Source of the DNA: Sporolactobacillus shoreicorticis
GTDB lineage: Bacteria > Bacillota > Bacilli > Bacillales > Sporolactobacillaceae
Assembly (NCBI RefSeq): GCF_024125445.1
Contig: NZ_JAMXWM010000017.1
Coordinates: forward strand, 17,259 to 81,258
Direction of reading: 5' to 3'
DNA: 64,000 nt
Part shown: positions 35,824 to 44,883 of the stretch, in pieces
How positions within the stretch are numbered: position 1 is the stretch's first letter
How the letters are laid out: each line of letters starts with the position of its first letter
Position numbers and translations under genes: made by a program
Notes under the pieces: model-generated
The model's input: only the letters and a program-made list of their open reading frames with translations
Databases searched by the model: none
Told to the model about the DNA's origin: nothing

Positions 35824-36472
35824 CAGCCTAGTTTATTCATCCATTTATTGACAAATTGCTTGTTACTCTGGTTATTGTCCTTGTCGGCTTTCCGAATCCA
35901 ACCCATTTCTTTTGCTGTTTTCATCACTTCTGCGAGCGGGTTAGCCACATGACGGCTCCTCTTGTCATAACGTCCTTTTCTGAGGTAGCGATAATGCAGG
36001 ACACATTGAGTAATGAGACCGTCAAGTATCACATCAGCTATGCCGTCATCGGGTATTTCATAGCTCGCTCTTATTTTCTTTTCAAGCTCCGTCATAAACT
36101 TAATTTCTGCATCAGTCAGCGACTCAAGCCATTGGCTAGTTTTATCTTTATCAAGCAACAGGGAGGCGCCATAAATGAACCGCCCCGGTGGTGTTAAGTG
36201 CTTTTCAGCGTCCCACTGTCTGTCCGTTCTACGCCTTTCAGTGTAAGCCCGCCGTGAGTTGACAGCGGTTTCTGCCTTCAACGGTCCTGCGGTTACATAC
36301 CGTGAATTTCCCGTCTTTTTGTCTCAGTACAAAGCAAGCGAGCTGAGACCGTCCCAGTTCCCGGTAGAGCGTGCGGGCTTCTTCTGAGTCCTTACCGAGC
36401 GTGTTGGTGTAGTTTTCGAGCTGGCGCACTTTTAAGCTGGTAGTCGTGGGGAAGCTCGTTAAACCTTGGCAT
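35823..36472 (-). pseudogene. Element gene of unknown function, two frameshifts
   Basis: Starting at ATG 36472 (ribosome site GGAGG) the frame reads MPRFNELPHDYQLKS; it continues in a second frame as RQLENYTNTLGKDSEEARTL and KFTVCNRRTVEGRN, then in a third as VNSRRAYTERRRTDRQWD to the end at 35823. Joined, this gives a protein of about 215 basic, charged residues, unrecognised but phage- or ICE-like. The 152-codon frame from 36281 could also be read as a gene on its own. Confidence 0.5.
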
Positions 36473-36702
36473 GTGCTTCTTCACCTCCTAGACTTTCGAG
36501 GTAAAACCGTGCCAGTGTTCCGGCTCGGTCTTTGTTCTCCTCACATATGGCATAAATTAAACTCCGTTGTGAAGTCCTCGCCAGCGAGTCGCTCAAGGGC
36601 ATCACGGTAAGAGAGAAAGAGGGCAATGTCTGGCTTTTCTGTGAGTAGCGTAATTATATTCTGCATCAATTTACTCATTTGTTGCTTGGTCTTGTCGTCC
36701 AT
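36459..36702 (-). pseudogene. Small element gene, probably frameshifted
   Basis: ATG 36702 overlaps the previous stop as TAATG. The frame MDDKTKQQMSKLMQNI to FTTEFNLCHM stops at 36541; one frame over, IYAICEENKDRAGTLARFY continues to 36459, overlapping the start of the next gene. Either a 53-residue protein or a broken ~80-residue one. Not recognised. Confidence 0.45.
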
Positions 36703-36908
36703 TACAATGTCCCCCCGAACTTGGTCACATATTCGTCATAAAATCTTTCAAATTGTTCCTGCTCGTTCAGCTTTACGAGTCTATACGAATAGCTTCCCGG
36801 CTCCGGGGTAATTGAAGGCTTTTCTTCGTCACTGACCGCGAGCAGGGCACTGTCTACAAACCCGCCAGTTACACCGAACACGGCAATTCTTAACGGTTTA
36901 TTTTTCAT
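36702..36908 (-). CDS. Hypothetical 68-residue element protein
   Basis: Starts MKNKPLRIAVFGVTGGF directly after GGAGGAGG with good spacing; ends FYDEYVTKFGGTL. Its stop overlaps the next start (TAATG), so the two are coupled. No family recognised. Confidence 0.6.
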   Translation of the reverse strand: MKNKPLRIAVFGVTGGFVDSALLAVSDEEKPSITPEPGSYSYRLVKLNEQEQFERFYDEYVTKFGGTL

Positions 36909-37095
36909 TTGTGTGTTCCTCCTCCATAAAGGGTTAAGCACTTTCACACCTCTGAATTTCCTCTTTATCTTGTATAGCTTCGACTCGCCAGCAACTTGAC
37001 AGGAAAACAAGGACGGGGAACCTCTTTTGTGTCGGCCCAGAAGCGCGGGTATTGCGCGGAGCGCGCTGGCTGAACGATTGAGGGAAGCAAGAAGG

Positions 37096-37326
37096 CTACC
37101 TCGCATTTTGTTTATTGAAATCTATGAGAAGAAAGCACGACTCCCCTGAAACATATTGACCTTGCGGGAACCGCGAGAAAGTCTTTTCAGCCACTACCAG
37201 GAACCTCATATTTTCATGTGAGGTCGCGTGCTTCGCTATGACTCCGCACGCTCCAAAACACAACAGAGCTTCACCGCGAGCCGGACTGTACGGCTTTAAC
37301 TTGCGATATAAAAAAGGCTTTCCCAT
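37096..37326 (-). CDS. Hypothetical 76-residue frame in element (doubtful)
   Basis: Open frame MGKPFLYRKLKPYSPARG to FLLIDFNKQNAR in the element, without a convincing ribosome site. It may be a non-coding stretch; a hairpin ACCTCA/TGTGAGGT lies inside it. Confidence 0.25.
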   Translation of the reverse strand: MGKPFLYRKLKPYSPARGEALLCFGACGVIAKHATSHENMRFLVVAEKTFSRFPQGQYVSGESCFLLIDFNKQNAR

Positions 37327-37438
37327 GCGGAAAACCTCTGTTTCAGCGAATTATGTTGGTGTAATTTGTCAGTAAAATATTTTGGCGAGGAGGGGGGCTG
37401 TTGCGTAGTGGGGGCGTACTGCTTGATGGTGCACATAT

Positions 37439-37957
37439 TTAGTCAATTAGCAACCCCATTGCAATAGAATCATAAAATACCTCATTAATTAAAAAATCTC
37501 TTTTTATTATTCCCTCCTCAACAAACCCAAATTTTTTGTACAGATGAATTGCTTTTTCATTGTCGGTGCGCACTCTCAGATTGATTTTTCTGATGAGCTT
37601 AGAATCTCTACTCCACTCTATGAATTTGGATAATAACCTAGTCCCAATTCCTTTTCCGCCATAATCTTTCAGGACAGTAATTCCAAATTCACCTGTGTGA
37701 GCTGTTCTAGTTTTTGTTCCCCCTGAAAACTTTAAATTACCAATGATCTTTCCGTCACATTTAGCAACCAAATTTAGTGCATTTTTTCTGTTATAAATTG
37801 ACTCAATACTCTGTTCAAGCTTTGCTGTGCTTAACTGCAATTCTTCGCCAAATCTAAATGTTAAAAAATCAGTTTCCGTACCAATTTGACCAAGATATGT
37901 AAGCATTTCAGGAGCATCATCTTTCACTGTTTCTCTAATTATTATATTATTTTCCAT
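37439..37957 (-). CDS. GNAT acetyltransferase carried by the element
   Basis: A 172-residue acetyltransferase starting MENNIIIRETVKDDAPEML after AAAGGAGAGG. Motif A is EFGITVLKDYGGKGIGTRLL and the C-terminal part has AIHLYKKFGFVEEG. Intact, unlike most neighbours in the element, so it may be the cargo that still gives a benefit. Substrate unknown. Confidence 0.88.
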   Translation of the reverse strand: MENNIIIRETVKDDAPEMLTYLGQIGTETDFLTFRFGEELQLSTAKLEQSIESIYNRKNALNLVAKCDGKIIGNLKFSGGTKTRTAHTGEFGITVLKDYGGKGIGTRLLSKFIEWSRDSKLIRKINLRVRTDNEKAIHLYKKFGFVEEGIIKRDFLINEVFYDSIAMGLLID

Positions 37958-38027
37958 TGTGAAAACCTCTCCTTTTTACCCTATTTACATTTTCTGTCTA
38001 TGTATTTTACTCTATTTAACACTAAAA

Positions 38028-38053
38028 CCCTCCGCCAGACAACCAGCGGAGGA
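38028..38053 (-). terminator. Terminator after integrase remnant
   Basis: On the minus strand CCTCCGC ... GCGGAGG is followed by GTTTTAG; it would end transcription of the integrase gene before the GNAT gene. Confidence 0.6.
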
Positions 38054-38215
38054 GGTAATTTTTTTGTTAAGCCCGCGAGGAAGCACAAAAAGGGGTTATC
38101 ACTCGCGTTATTTGGGTATATCTACACAAGTAAGCACCCATAAAGCCCGCTGTCATAGGGCTTCTGGCTGTTTCTTCCTCGCTGATTGATACCGAATAGC
38201 TCGTTGCTATGGGGT

Positions 38216-38655
38216 CTAGTGAGGGTGAGCGGGCAGACCGTCCTTGAATTGTCTCTCCGAGAAAGTTCGCCACAGTGCCAGCTCACGGGCTATGCTGTCA
38301 GACAACGGTACAGAGCTGAACTTTCTTGCCTTGGTCTAATCAGCCCTGAGCTGTAATCAATGTCCTGCCAGTCAAGACGGCACATTTCAGAAGCTCTCAA
38401 CCCCGTACCTGCGAGAAAGAGAATAATGGTGCGGTCTCTTATAGAGAAAAAGTCTTTCTCCCGGCGGCTCTGCTTGCGTAAATAGCGCAAGGCAAGTTTT
38501 ATATCTTCCTCGCGGACAATACGGGGGTTCTCGTCCAGCTTCGCCATTTTAACGCCCTTTGCTGTGTACTCCTCGGTAAGCCCTTCATTTTCTAGCCAAT
38601 GTGCGAAACAGCGAAGATTGCCGAGCTTCACATATGTCACGAATAACATGAACAC
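38216..38655 (-). pseudogene. Tyrosine recombinase (integrase) remnant
   Basis: The frame shows a core-binding segment GNLRCFAHWLENEGL, then the catalytic domain start RDRTIILFLAGTGLRASEM (first catalytic Arg) and LDWQDIDYSSGLI. It then shifts frame: TKARKFSSVPLSDSIARELA continues to a stop near 38216. The HxxR and nucleophile tyrosine parts are missing, and the N-terminus is also cut. It lies next to the right attachment repeat, as expected for the element's integrase. Confidence 0.75.
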
Positions 38656-38717
38656 GGCAGTTTTTCCTGAAAAGCATTGCTGAGACAGTAAAGCAAGAAT
38701 GCTTAAACTGCGCTCCG

Positions 38718-38758
38718 GCCCCCAGCCATGTGCTCTACCAAGCTGAGCTACTTTCCGT
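38718..38758. repeat. Right attachment repeat (orphan 5' half of tRNA-Pro)
   Basis: Identical to 35600-35640; the remaining tRNA sequence is absent here, so this is the stranded half of the original target gene. Confidence 0.85.
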
Positions 38759-39641
38759 AACGGAAATGGATAGAATTAATCCAATAACTATCCTACAGAG
38801 GGTCACTGCTGTCTGTCAATTTTTTTTGACGACGCAGATCAAGATGTTCGTTCCGGAGCTGCATGTATCATGATGACACGTTCATCTCAACTGCTGCGGG
38901 ATAAGTCTCCAAAGTTTAAGGCCGGCAACTATGGGGCGGAGATGATTCCTGTACGGTGGTTGGAGATATCACGGAAAAAATCATCCAAATTATATATTTC
39001 GATAGACTGAACAATTTCAGCGAATTTAAATGGGCGCATAAACGGCAGTTCTCTTTACTTTTCACTGAGAAATACGATATATATAGTGAAGGAAGGAGTA
39101 GACCGGTTGTTGACATTTCCTTTTGCAAAAGCAACTAATAAGGGTTCGATTTCATAAAGAAATAGTGCTCTGCATGGTAACGAAAGGTACAAAAGCGCTA
39201 CCTGCCACGAGAATTGGTCCTTCTTATCCTTAGCAGTTACGAAGATCAAATGCTTGTGTGTTGCGGTCAATTTTTCCACAAGCAAAGATGGTGAACTTTC
39301 CTGCATCATGCCAATATTCACAAGGCAAAGGGAGGTTCGACTCGCCTGAACGTGCGATTCAATTTCGTACTTGTTCTACTTGCATGATATGGACTTATCT
39401 GGAATGCTTGAATCAGATGCATCCCAAACGACTTCGAAAAGAATACGGTTTGAAGATCCGGTTCAGTGTCCGATTTGTCATATTTCTGTGCCGACTGTCT
39501 CACTTGGTGGCCTATTTTCGGAGGTAATGCGGGCAATCTGAAAATTGATGATGGAACACAAAAGTGAAATCAAACATTCCTGCAAAGGTAAATGATGACT
39601 TTATATAATCATTTGTTAAAATCGGTCATAACGTAAACGAT
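38759..39641. other. Gene-poor stretch with coding fragments
   Basis: About 900 bases without an intact gene. One plus-strand fragment (about 38827-39010) reads DVRSGAACIMMTRSSQLLR and VRWLEISRKKSSKLYIS before a stop. A second (about 39385-39540) reads FEDPVQCPICHISVPTVS with a CxxC knuckle and ends EVMRAI. Neither has a start; they look like leftovers of genes broken near the element's right end. No family assigned. Confidence 0.35.
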
Positions 39642-39656
39642 TACAGCGAACGAATT
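39641..39656 (+). promoter_or_regulatory. cre-like site upstream of CBS gene
   Basis: CGTAAACGATTACAG resembles the catabolite-responsive element TGWAARCGYTWNCW except at its first base; about 40 bases before the ATG. Tentative. Confidence 0.3.
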
Positions 39657-39696
39657 TAGCGGCATAAGTTGTTAACAAATAAGGAGCGGATCATAA

Positions 39697-40119
39697 ATGA
39701 ACGCTGCATTTTTAATTACGCCGAAAAGTGAAGTGAAATTTGTCTATGAGCATTGGACAATTCGGCAGGCGTTGGAGAAAATGGAACATTATCGTTATTC
39801 GGCGATTCCAATCTTGAATAAAAAGGGCATGTATATTGGCACGTTAACTGAGGGTGATATTCTTTGGAATCTGAAACAGAATGAAGATCTGGACTTCAGG
39901 GATACTGAAACCTTTGCGTTGAAAGATGTGCCGCGATACAGGGACATCAAAGCGATTTCTATTGATGTCGAAATTGAAGACATTATAGCGACTTCTTTGA
40001 CTCAGAACTTCGTTCCAATTGTTGACGACAGCGGTGTTTTTATCGGTATGATCCGAAGACGTGAAATTATTGCTTACCTGCTTAAATTGCGGGCAGGCAC
40101 AATGAACCATGTACGATAG
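39697..40119 (+). CDS. Two-CBS-domain protein
   Basis: A 140-residue protein of two CBS motifs (about 1-60 and 75-135): FVYEHWTIRQALEKMEHYR with IPILNKKGMYIGTLTEGD, and VEIEDIIATSLTQNF with VPIVDDSGVFIGMIRRRE. Such pairs bind adenosine nucleotides and act as energy or ligand sensors. The partner is unknown. ATG 39697 follows AAGGAGCGG. Confidence 0.9.
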   Translation: MNAAFLITPKSEVKFVYEHWTIRQALEKMEHYRYSAIPILNKKGMYIGTLTEGDILWNLKQNEDLDFRDTETFALKDVPRYRDIKAISIDVEIEDIIATSLTQNFVPIVDDSGVFIGMIRRREIIAYLLKLRAGTMNHVR

Positions 40120-40121
40120 TC

Positions 40122-40157
40122 AAACCTTCCTTGACGATAAGTCAGGGAAGGTTTTTT
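40122..40157. terminator. Terminator between CBS gene and WYL gene
   Basis: AACCTTCCTTGAC and GTCAGGGAAGGTT pair, followed by TTTTTT; it overlaps the end of the convergent WYL gene. Confidence 0.8.
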
Positions 40158-41086
40158 ACGGAAAAGCGGGTCTCATTATTTGCAATAAACGATTGCGCGG
40201 TGGTGATTAATTCTTGTCTAAGAAATTCAGGACGCGTAATTTTTACACGACTGCCTAGTGCGATCAGCTTCGCTTTCCACATCATTTCATACTCAGGAAG
40301 ATAGACGCGCATCATCCACTCGTTATTCATACGCGTAAAGCTTCCCTTTGGAAAATATTCCGCCAATAGATCACGGTCCTTGTCCTGAACAAGCAGATCA
40401 ATGGCGATACTGGTTTCCGAGTAGGATTGTTCGTGTTCATGCATCAGGTTTTCAACATTCCTGTGTTCATTAAATAATGTATCGAGCAACTCCAACTGCT
40501 TCATACGGACGAGTTTAAATTGTCGGTAATCCTTTGATTTCTCGCAATAAGCGAATAAATACCAGTCATACCATTTGTAGCTAAGAGCAATGGGCTGCAC
40601 CATTCTTTCAGAAGTTTCTTGCTTCGCATTTCGATACCATAAATGAACGTTTTGTCGATGAAGAATCGCCTTTTCCAATAATTGAAGATGATGCTGCACG
40701 AGCATGCCTTCTCGTGCAATGCTATTGTCAAGATAAATTGGACCAGCCGCATGATCCGAATCGCCAATTAAATGGAGATATTTATTTAAGAGCTGTTCTG
40801 TTTTTTTCGTGTGATAGGATGACTCGAGACCCATTAACGCAGTGATGATCGTCGCATAGTCTTGTCTTGTGGTATACTGCCTATTTAATGTAAAACGCGG
40901 TTCAATGCTGTATCCGCCATTTACACCGAGAGTAGAGTTGATTGGGATACCTGCCAGATTGATTGTATCCATATCTCTTTTAATTGTGCGGACAGATACT
41001 TCGAATGTGCTTGCCAATTCATTAGCTGTAGCTTGACGATGATTCAGTAAAAAGACAACAATGCCTAATAACCGGTCAATTTTCAT
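40142..41086 (-). CDS. YafY/YobV-type HTH-WYL regulator
   Basis: A 314-residue protein. The N-terminal HTH_11 domain (MKIDRLLGIVVFLLNHRQ, SVRTIKRDMDTINLAGIP) is followed by a WYL domain (AILHRQNVHLWYRNAKQE, PIALSYKWYDWYLFAYCE, FKLVRMKQLE) and a WCX tail. WYL domains bind nucleic acid or small ligands. Target unknown; the divergent gene at 41202 is a candidate. Confidence 0.9.
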   Translation of the reverse strand: MKIDRLLGIVVFLLNHRQATANELASTFEVSVRTIKRDMDTINLAGIPINSTLGVNGGYSIEPRFTLNRQYTTRQDYATIITALMGLESSYHTKKTEQLLNKYLHLIGDSDHAAGPIYLDNSIAREGMLVQHHLQLLEKAILHRQNVHLWYRNAKQETSERMVQPIALSYKWYDWYLFAYCEKSKDYRQFKLVRMKQLELLDTLFNEHRNVENLMHEHEQSYSETSIAIDLLVQDKDRDLLAEYFPKGSFTRMNNEWMMRVYLPEYEMMWKAKLIALGSRVKITRPEFLRQELITTAQSFIANNETRFSVKNLP

Positions 41087-41201
41087 GTGATGACACTCCT
41101 AAATCGTTTTCTATGTTTCATAATTATCGATGACTAATCGTGCCATATAGCTGTCACTATTAATATTTTATAATAAAAGAAATAGAAAAGGAGAGATGGT
41201 T

Positions 41202-41819
41202 ATGAATGAAAATAAGTGTTTAGAAAAAGCAGGTTTTAAAGGAGAATTTTTACGCTTCTCCCCGATTAGTAAGGGATGGGAACGTGAATTATTTAATTGT
41301 TACATTGATCACTACCTCCAGGAGTATATTGACGATCATAATTGCGAGACGATTTTTCAATTCAAAAATAAAGACGAGATGGCGCGGTGTATTGAAGAAT
41401 GGAAACAGGCACGGCAGGAAGACAGATATTATCGATGGATGGTCGAAACGAAAGACGGAAATCGAGTGATCGGTACAATTGAGATCGCTTCAATACCGGA
41501 TACTACGGATTACATACAAAAAGTTTTGCATAAAAAGCCGGGTACCTTTGTTCAAAATCTGACACAGTTATCTGATCATGAATTCCACGATGGTGTGTTG
41601 AGAATTGATGTAATTGGCGATTATGCAAAAGAACAAATCTTTGACGATATACTGAAGTGCACAGATGAATTTTTTACTGATTACCGTTTGAATAAAATAA
41701 TTGTACAGTGTCTTGAACATGATGTCGAAAGATACGAAGTGATGAAAAAACACGGTTTTTCACCACTCATCCACCACGGGGAGAACTTGTATCCTTATGT
41801 GATTAAAAGTGCTGAATGA
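41202..41819 (+). CDS. GNAT-like acetyltransferase
   Basis: About 205 residues; FKNKDEMARCIEEWKQAR and YYRWMVETKDGNRVIGTIEIA resemble the start of RimL-type acetyltransferases, and VERYEVMKKHGFSP the C-terminal motif. Motif A is weak (no clear RGxGxG), so activity is uncertain. ATG 41202 lies 8 bases after AAAAGGAG. Confidence 0.65.
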   Translation: MNENKCLEKAGFKGEFLRFSPISKGWERELFNCYIDHYLQEYIDDHNCETIFQFKNKDEMARCIEEWKQARQEDRYYRWMVETKDGNRVIGTIEIASIPDTTDYIQKVLHKKPGTFVQNLTQLSDHEFHDGVLRIDVIGDYAKEQIFDDILKCTDEFFTDYRLNKIIVQCLEHDVERYEVMKKHGFSPLIHHGENLYPYVIKSAE

Positions 41820-42030
41820 ATTTTGTCACAATAAAAGAAGGAAAATCGAATTTTACTCTTTTTTGCAAGTATATGTGTCTTTCACCTGTTCATAATTTCC
41901 TAATGATCGTGAATTAGCTTTCTTTACTAACTTTTTCTCTATCCAATGCCTACCAATTTTAACTTTTTTTTGGCATGATTAAAGGATGACGCAGTAATAC
42001 CAGCAACTAGAGGGAAAAAGAGTAAAGGAA

Positions 42031-42864
42031 GTGAGCAGTATTTTAAGGATCGGAGAGTTTTCGAAACTAACACAGATATCAATTCGGATGCTTCGTTATT
42101 ATGACGAAACAGGACTGCTAAAACCGGCAATCGTTGATCCATGCACAGGCTATCGTAAGTATTCTATAGAACAAATCTCAGTTTTACAAAAAATTGTTAT
42201 GCTTCGTAATTTTGGTTATTCTGTTTCGGAAATTGAAGTTGTCATCAATAATTGGAATGAAGATTTCTTATCAGTGAACCTAAAATCTAAAAGGTTAGAG
42301 GTTCTTGACACGATCAGTCAAGAGGAAGAAAGGCTAGCAAAAATTGATTCGGCTATTGCAAGTATTGAAAGAGATGAAATGTCCAATCAATACAAATTCA
42401 CGATAAAACAAGTACCCAGATACTCCGTTATTTCTTTAAGGCGCATTATTCTTAATCATTTTTGCGAGGGCATTTTGTGGAAGGAAATGTTCGCATTTAT
42501 AAACAGAAATAAGGTTGCCCTCATCACAAATAGGACTAATTTTGCAATTTATTATGATGAGGATTTCAAAGATGAAAATATAGATGTTGAAATTTGTGCA
42601 GTTGTAAACGGTATTGGAAAAAATACAGGTAATTTTACATTCAGACAAACAGAAGAAGTAAATTTGATGGCATGTACAATGGTTTATGGTTCATTTAAAA
42701 ACATTGCTAAAGCTTATTTATCATTTGCTATATGGCTCATGGAACATCCTCGCTATAATATGCAGTATCCAAGTCGACAGATATGTCATCGCGGTCCATG
42801 GAATGAAGAAATTGAAGATAACTACCTAACGGAAATACAAATACCCTTGGGTAAAAAAACTTAA
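42031..42864 (+). CDS. MerR-family regulator with GyrI-like ligand domain
   Basis: A 277-residue protein: MerR DNA-binding domain (LRIGEFSKLTQISIRMLRYYD, then YRKYSIEQISVLQKI), a coiled-coil dimer helix and a C-terminal effector-binding domain of BltR/BmrR type (QVPRYSVISLRR, CTMVYGSFKNIAKAYLSFAIW). GTG 42031 is directly behind AAAGGA; ATT 42040 would have better spacing. It probably activates the spaced promoter at 42908. Confidence 0.85.
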   Translation: MSSILRIGEFSKLTQISIRMLRYYDETGLLKPAIVDPCTGYRKYSIEQISVLQKIVMLRNFGYSVSEIEVVINNWNEDFLSVNLKSKRLEVLDTISQEEERLAKIDSAIASIERDEMSNQYKFTIKQVPRYSVISLRRIILNHFCEGILWKEMFAFINRNKVALITNRTNFAIYYDEDFKDENIDVEICAVVNGIGKNTGNFTFRQTEEVNLMACTMVYGSFKNIAKAYLSFAIWLMEHPRYNMQYPSRQICHRGPWNEEIEDNYLTEIQIPLGKKT

Positions 42865-42907
42865 TTGTCCTACAATTCAAATGTTTTCCAGCTGTTATCT
42901 GTGTGTG

Positions 42908-42938
42908 TTGACTCTCACATCATGTCAGGGTTTAAGCT
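42908..42938 (+). promoter_or_regulatory. MerR-type promoter with long spacer
   Basis: TTGACT at 42908 and TAAGCT at 42933 are separated by 19 bases, within a partial dyad (ACTCTCA ... TCAGGGT). Long spacers with central dyads are typical of MerR-activated promoters; it lies between the MerR gene and the TrmO-like gene. Confidence 0.4.
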
Positions 42939-42981
42939 GTAAATGAACCCAAAAATCAAGTGGGAAAATGGAGGTTGTCAC

Positions 42982-43458
42982 ATGAACCATTTTATTGTAA
43001 ATCAAATCGGAATTGTCAGCATCAAGGATTCCGGCATGTTTGTTGAACTGGACAAAGCGTATATTCCTGCATTAAAAGAATTGGATACTTTTAGCCACAT
43101 AAATGTCATTTGGTGGTTTGATGGTTTTGATGACACAGAGATGAGAAGTGTTTTGGAAAATCCCAAGCCATATAAAAATTTACCAGACACGATGGGGATA
43201 TTTGCAACGAGATCACCTTTGAGGCCAAACCCCATTGCATTGACAACAACCCAAATGCTTGATATCGACCATGACAACGGTAGTATACAAATTGCATATA
43301 TTGATGCTGATAACAATAGCCCAGTTCTTGACATAAAACCTTATACGCCGAGCCTTGACAGAATCGAAAATCCAACCGTACCAGCATGGTGTAATCATTG
43401 GCCAAAAAGTGTAGAGGATTCTGGAACGTTTGATTGGTCAAAAGAATTTAATTTTTAA
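42982..43458 (+). CDS. TrmO/TsaA-like (UPF0066) SAM-binding protein
   Basis: A 158-residue beta-barrel protein with the family motif FATRSPLRPNPIALTTTQML and LDIKPYTPSLD. TrmO methylates N6 of t6A in tRNA-Thr(GGU) using SAM. ATG 42982 follows GGAGGT; the longer frame from 42943 has no ribosome site. Its position behind a MerR gene hints at regulation by that protein. Confidence 0.85.
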   Translation: MNHFIVNQIGIVSIKDSGMFVELDKAYIPALKELDTFSHINVIWWFDGFDDTEMRSVLENPKPYKNLPDTMGIFATRSPLRPNPIALTTTQMLDIDHDNGSIQIAYIDADNNSPVLDIKPYTPSLDRIENPTVPAWCNHWPKSVEDSGTFDWSKEFNF

Positions 43459-43528
43459 TAAACAACCTCCAACCTCCGCCATGAGCCATTTATGTGATAA
43501 GCTATTTCAGATGATGCTCCCCCTCTCT

Positions 43529-43570
43529 GAGGTTGTCTCATAGTCGCTTAGACTGGGAGACAGCCTCTTT
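43529..43570 (+). terminator. Terminator after TrmO-like gene
   Basis: GAGGTTGTCTC and GAGACAGCCTC form an 11-bp stem followed by TTTGATTTC. The rest of 43571-44010 is AT-rich with no gene seen. Confidence 0.7.
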
Positions 43571-44015
43571 GATTTCATAAATTGTTGATATAGGAAGCTT
43601 GCTACTACTGTCACATTTATTATCTATTATCTTTTATAAATTGAGTTCATAGTATAAAAAATTGATAGAGAGTTTTTAATATAAGTAGCCTTTTTTTTGA
43701 TAGTTATGAACAAGCAATAATTTGGTTGAATGAATATCTAATATAAAACCTTTATTGAACTTGAACCAGTTGTTCTCAATCAACTGATTTTTTTATGCCC
43801 GTAATGCAGTAGCTGTCATAAAATTCACTTGTTTACAACCTTCCAACCCCATTGTTTCTTTCGCAGTTTCTTTTCAAAATGCTTGTGCAATTTTAAAGGT
43901 GGAGAAATTATATATCCTTTTCGATTAAAAGTTTGAGTGCATCTGTTTAAAGGTTGCGGAATAGAAGAATCTCTAACAGAAATGCATTGAATGTCTTTTG
44001 ACGAAACAGGATAAT

Positions 44016-44055
44016 TTGTGTAACATAGTATGTGCACATACAATATGTATACATA
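44016..44055 (+). promoter_or_regulatory. Promoter with two palindromic operators for marR-type gene
   Basis: TTGTGT (44016), 17-base spacer, TACAAT (44039). GTATGTGCACATAC (44028-44041) is a perfect 14-bp palindrome between and over the -10, and TATGTATACATA (44044-44055) is a second. Both fit autorepression by the MarR protein encoded next. Confidence 0.75.
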
Positions 44056-44077
44056 CTATTCATTTGGGGCGTTTCTT

Positions 44078-44512
44078 ATGGAGATTGAAAATATACTTGG
44101 CTATTTGCTGAACACGAGTGCACGATTAATTAAACATGACATGGAGAAACAATTAAGCGATTTTAAAATAACGACGGCACAGTGGGCTGTGCTGAAGCTG
44201 CTTGATTCATGGGGAGAGCTTACACAGACCGAAATTGCAGATAAGCTAAAAAGTGACAAGGCAACCATTGGTTCTATTGTCACTAGACTAAGAAAAAAAG
44301 ATCTGATAGTTAAGCGTTTAAGTATAAAGGACAGTCGCGCTAATATGATTTGCATGACGGAACAATCAAAAATAATGGTAAAGCAGATTGAAAAACTGGC
44401 TCGCCGCACGTCACTAAATGCTTTAGTGGGATTCAATAAAGAAGAAAAAGATCGATTGATTCAAGCGTTACAAAGAATCATTCATAATTTAGATGAGGCG
44501 GGAAACCAATGA
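44078..44512 (+). CDS. MarR-family regulator
   Basis: A 144-residue winged-helix protein: QLSDFKITTAQWAVLKLL, LTQTEIADKLKSDKATIGSI (recognition helix), LRKKDLIVKRLSIKDSR (wing). ATG 44078 is chosen by similarity; the upstream frame overlaps the operator. It overlaps the next gene (ATGA), a small membrane protein, now broken. Confidence 0.85.
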   Translation: MEIENILGYLLNTSARLIKHDMEKQLSDFKITTAQWAVLKLLDSWGELTQTEIADKLKSDKATIGSIVTRLRKKDLIVKRLSIKDSRANMICMTEQSKIMVKQIEKLARRTSLNALVGFNKEEKDRLIQALQRIIHNLDEAGNQ

Positions 44513-44883
44513 CATTAGTTGAGGAAATTTTAAGGGCTTTTTTATTGACGTTGGGAGTAAGTGAGCTTCTGTTGAATTGTTCTTATTTAGTGAAACGTAA
44601 TGGACTCTCTTTAGCAAGAAAATAGCATGGAGAATTGCCTTCTCATTTGCCGGACCGTAATATAAGAGTAAAAGTAATTATGATAAGGATCTTTGGGCTT
44701 GTGTTTGCAGTCGTTTCGTTAAGCCTATATTTCTTTCATACTTACGTGAAGCCACCGATTGTCATTTCAATGTTTCTGTTTATGATTTATGGAATCAGCG
44801 AGGCGCTCTATTATAAATATTGGAAAACCACGGGTTTCGCTATTGTGACTGTACTCGCATTTCTTATCTATTTTGTTGTATAA
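44509..44883 (+). pseudogene. Small membrane protein (about 124 residues) with in-frame stop
   Basis: From ATG 44509 the frame reads MTLVEEILRAFLLTLGV to GLSLARK, stop TAG at 44623, then continues in the same frame as HGELPSHLPDRNIRVKV and three hydrophobic helices (FGLVFAVVSLSLYFFHTY and others) to 44883. A single C-to-T change at the stop would restore it. It is translationally coupled to the MarR gene; role unknown. TTG 44635 (behind GGAGAA) might still start the last part. Confidence 0.6.

Larger units (their letters stand above)
35600..38758. mobile_element. Decayed integrative element in tRNA-Pro(GGG)
   Basis: A 3.1-kb insert bounded by 41-bp direct repeats of the tRNA 5' half. All its genes point leftward: tyrosine integrase remnant next to the right repeat, a GNAT gene, small phage- or ICE-like frames, two of them broken, then the tRNA. 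The element supplies the 5' half and the promoter of the present tRNA gene, while the original 5' half is stranded at 38718. No replication, packaging or conjugation genes remain, so it is not expected to move on its own. Confidence 0.8.

Noticed and set aside
39055..39321. 88-codon minus-strand frame
   Set aside because: GTG start without ribosome site; overlaps plus-strand coding fragments; no recognisable motif.
43825..44043. 72-codon minus-strand frame over the marR promoter
   Set aside because: Runs through promoter and palindromes; no ribosome site; unusual composition.
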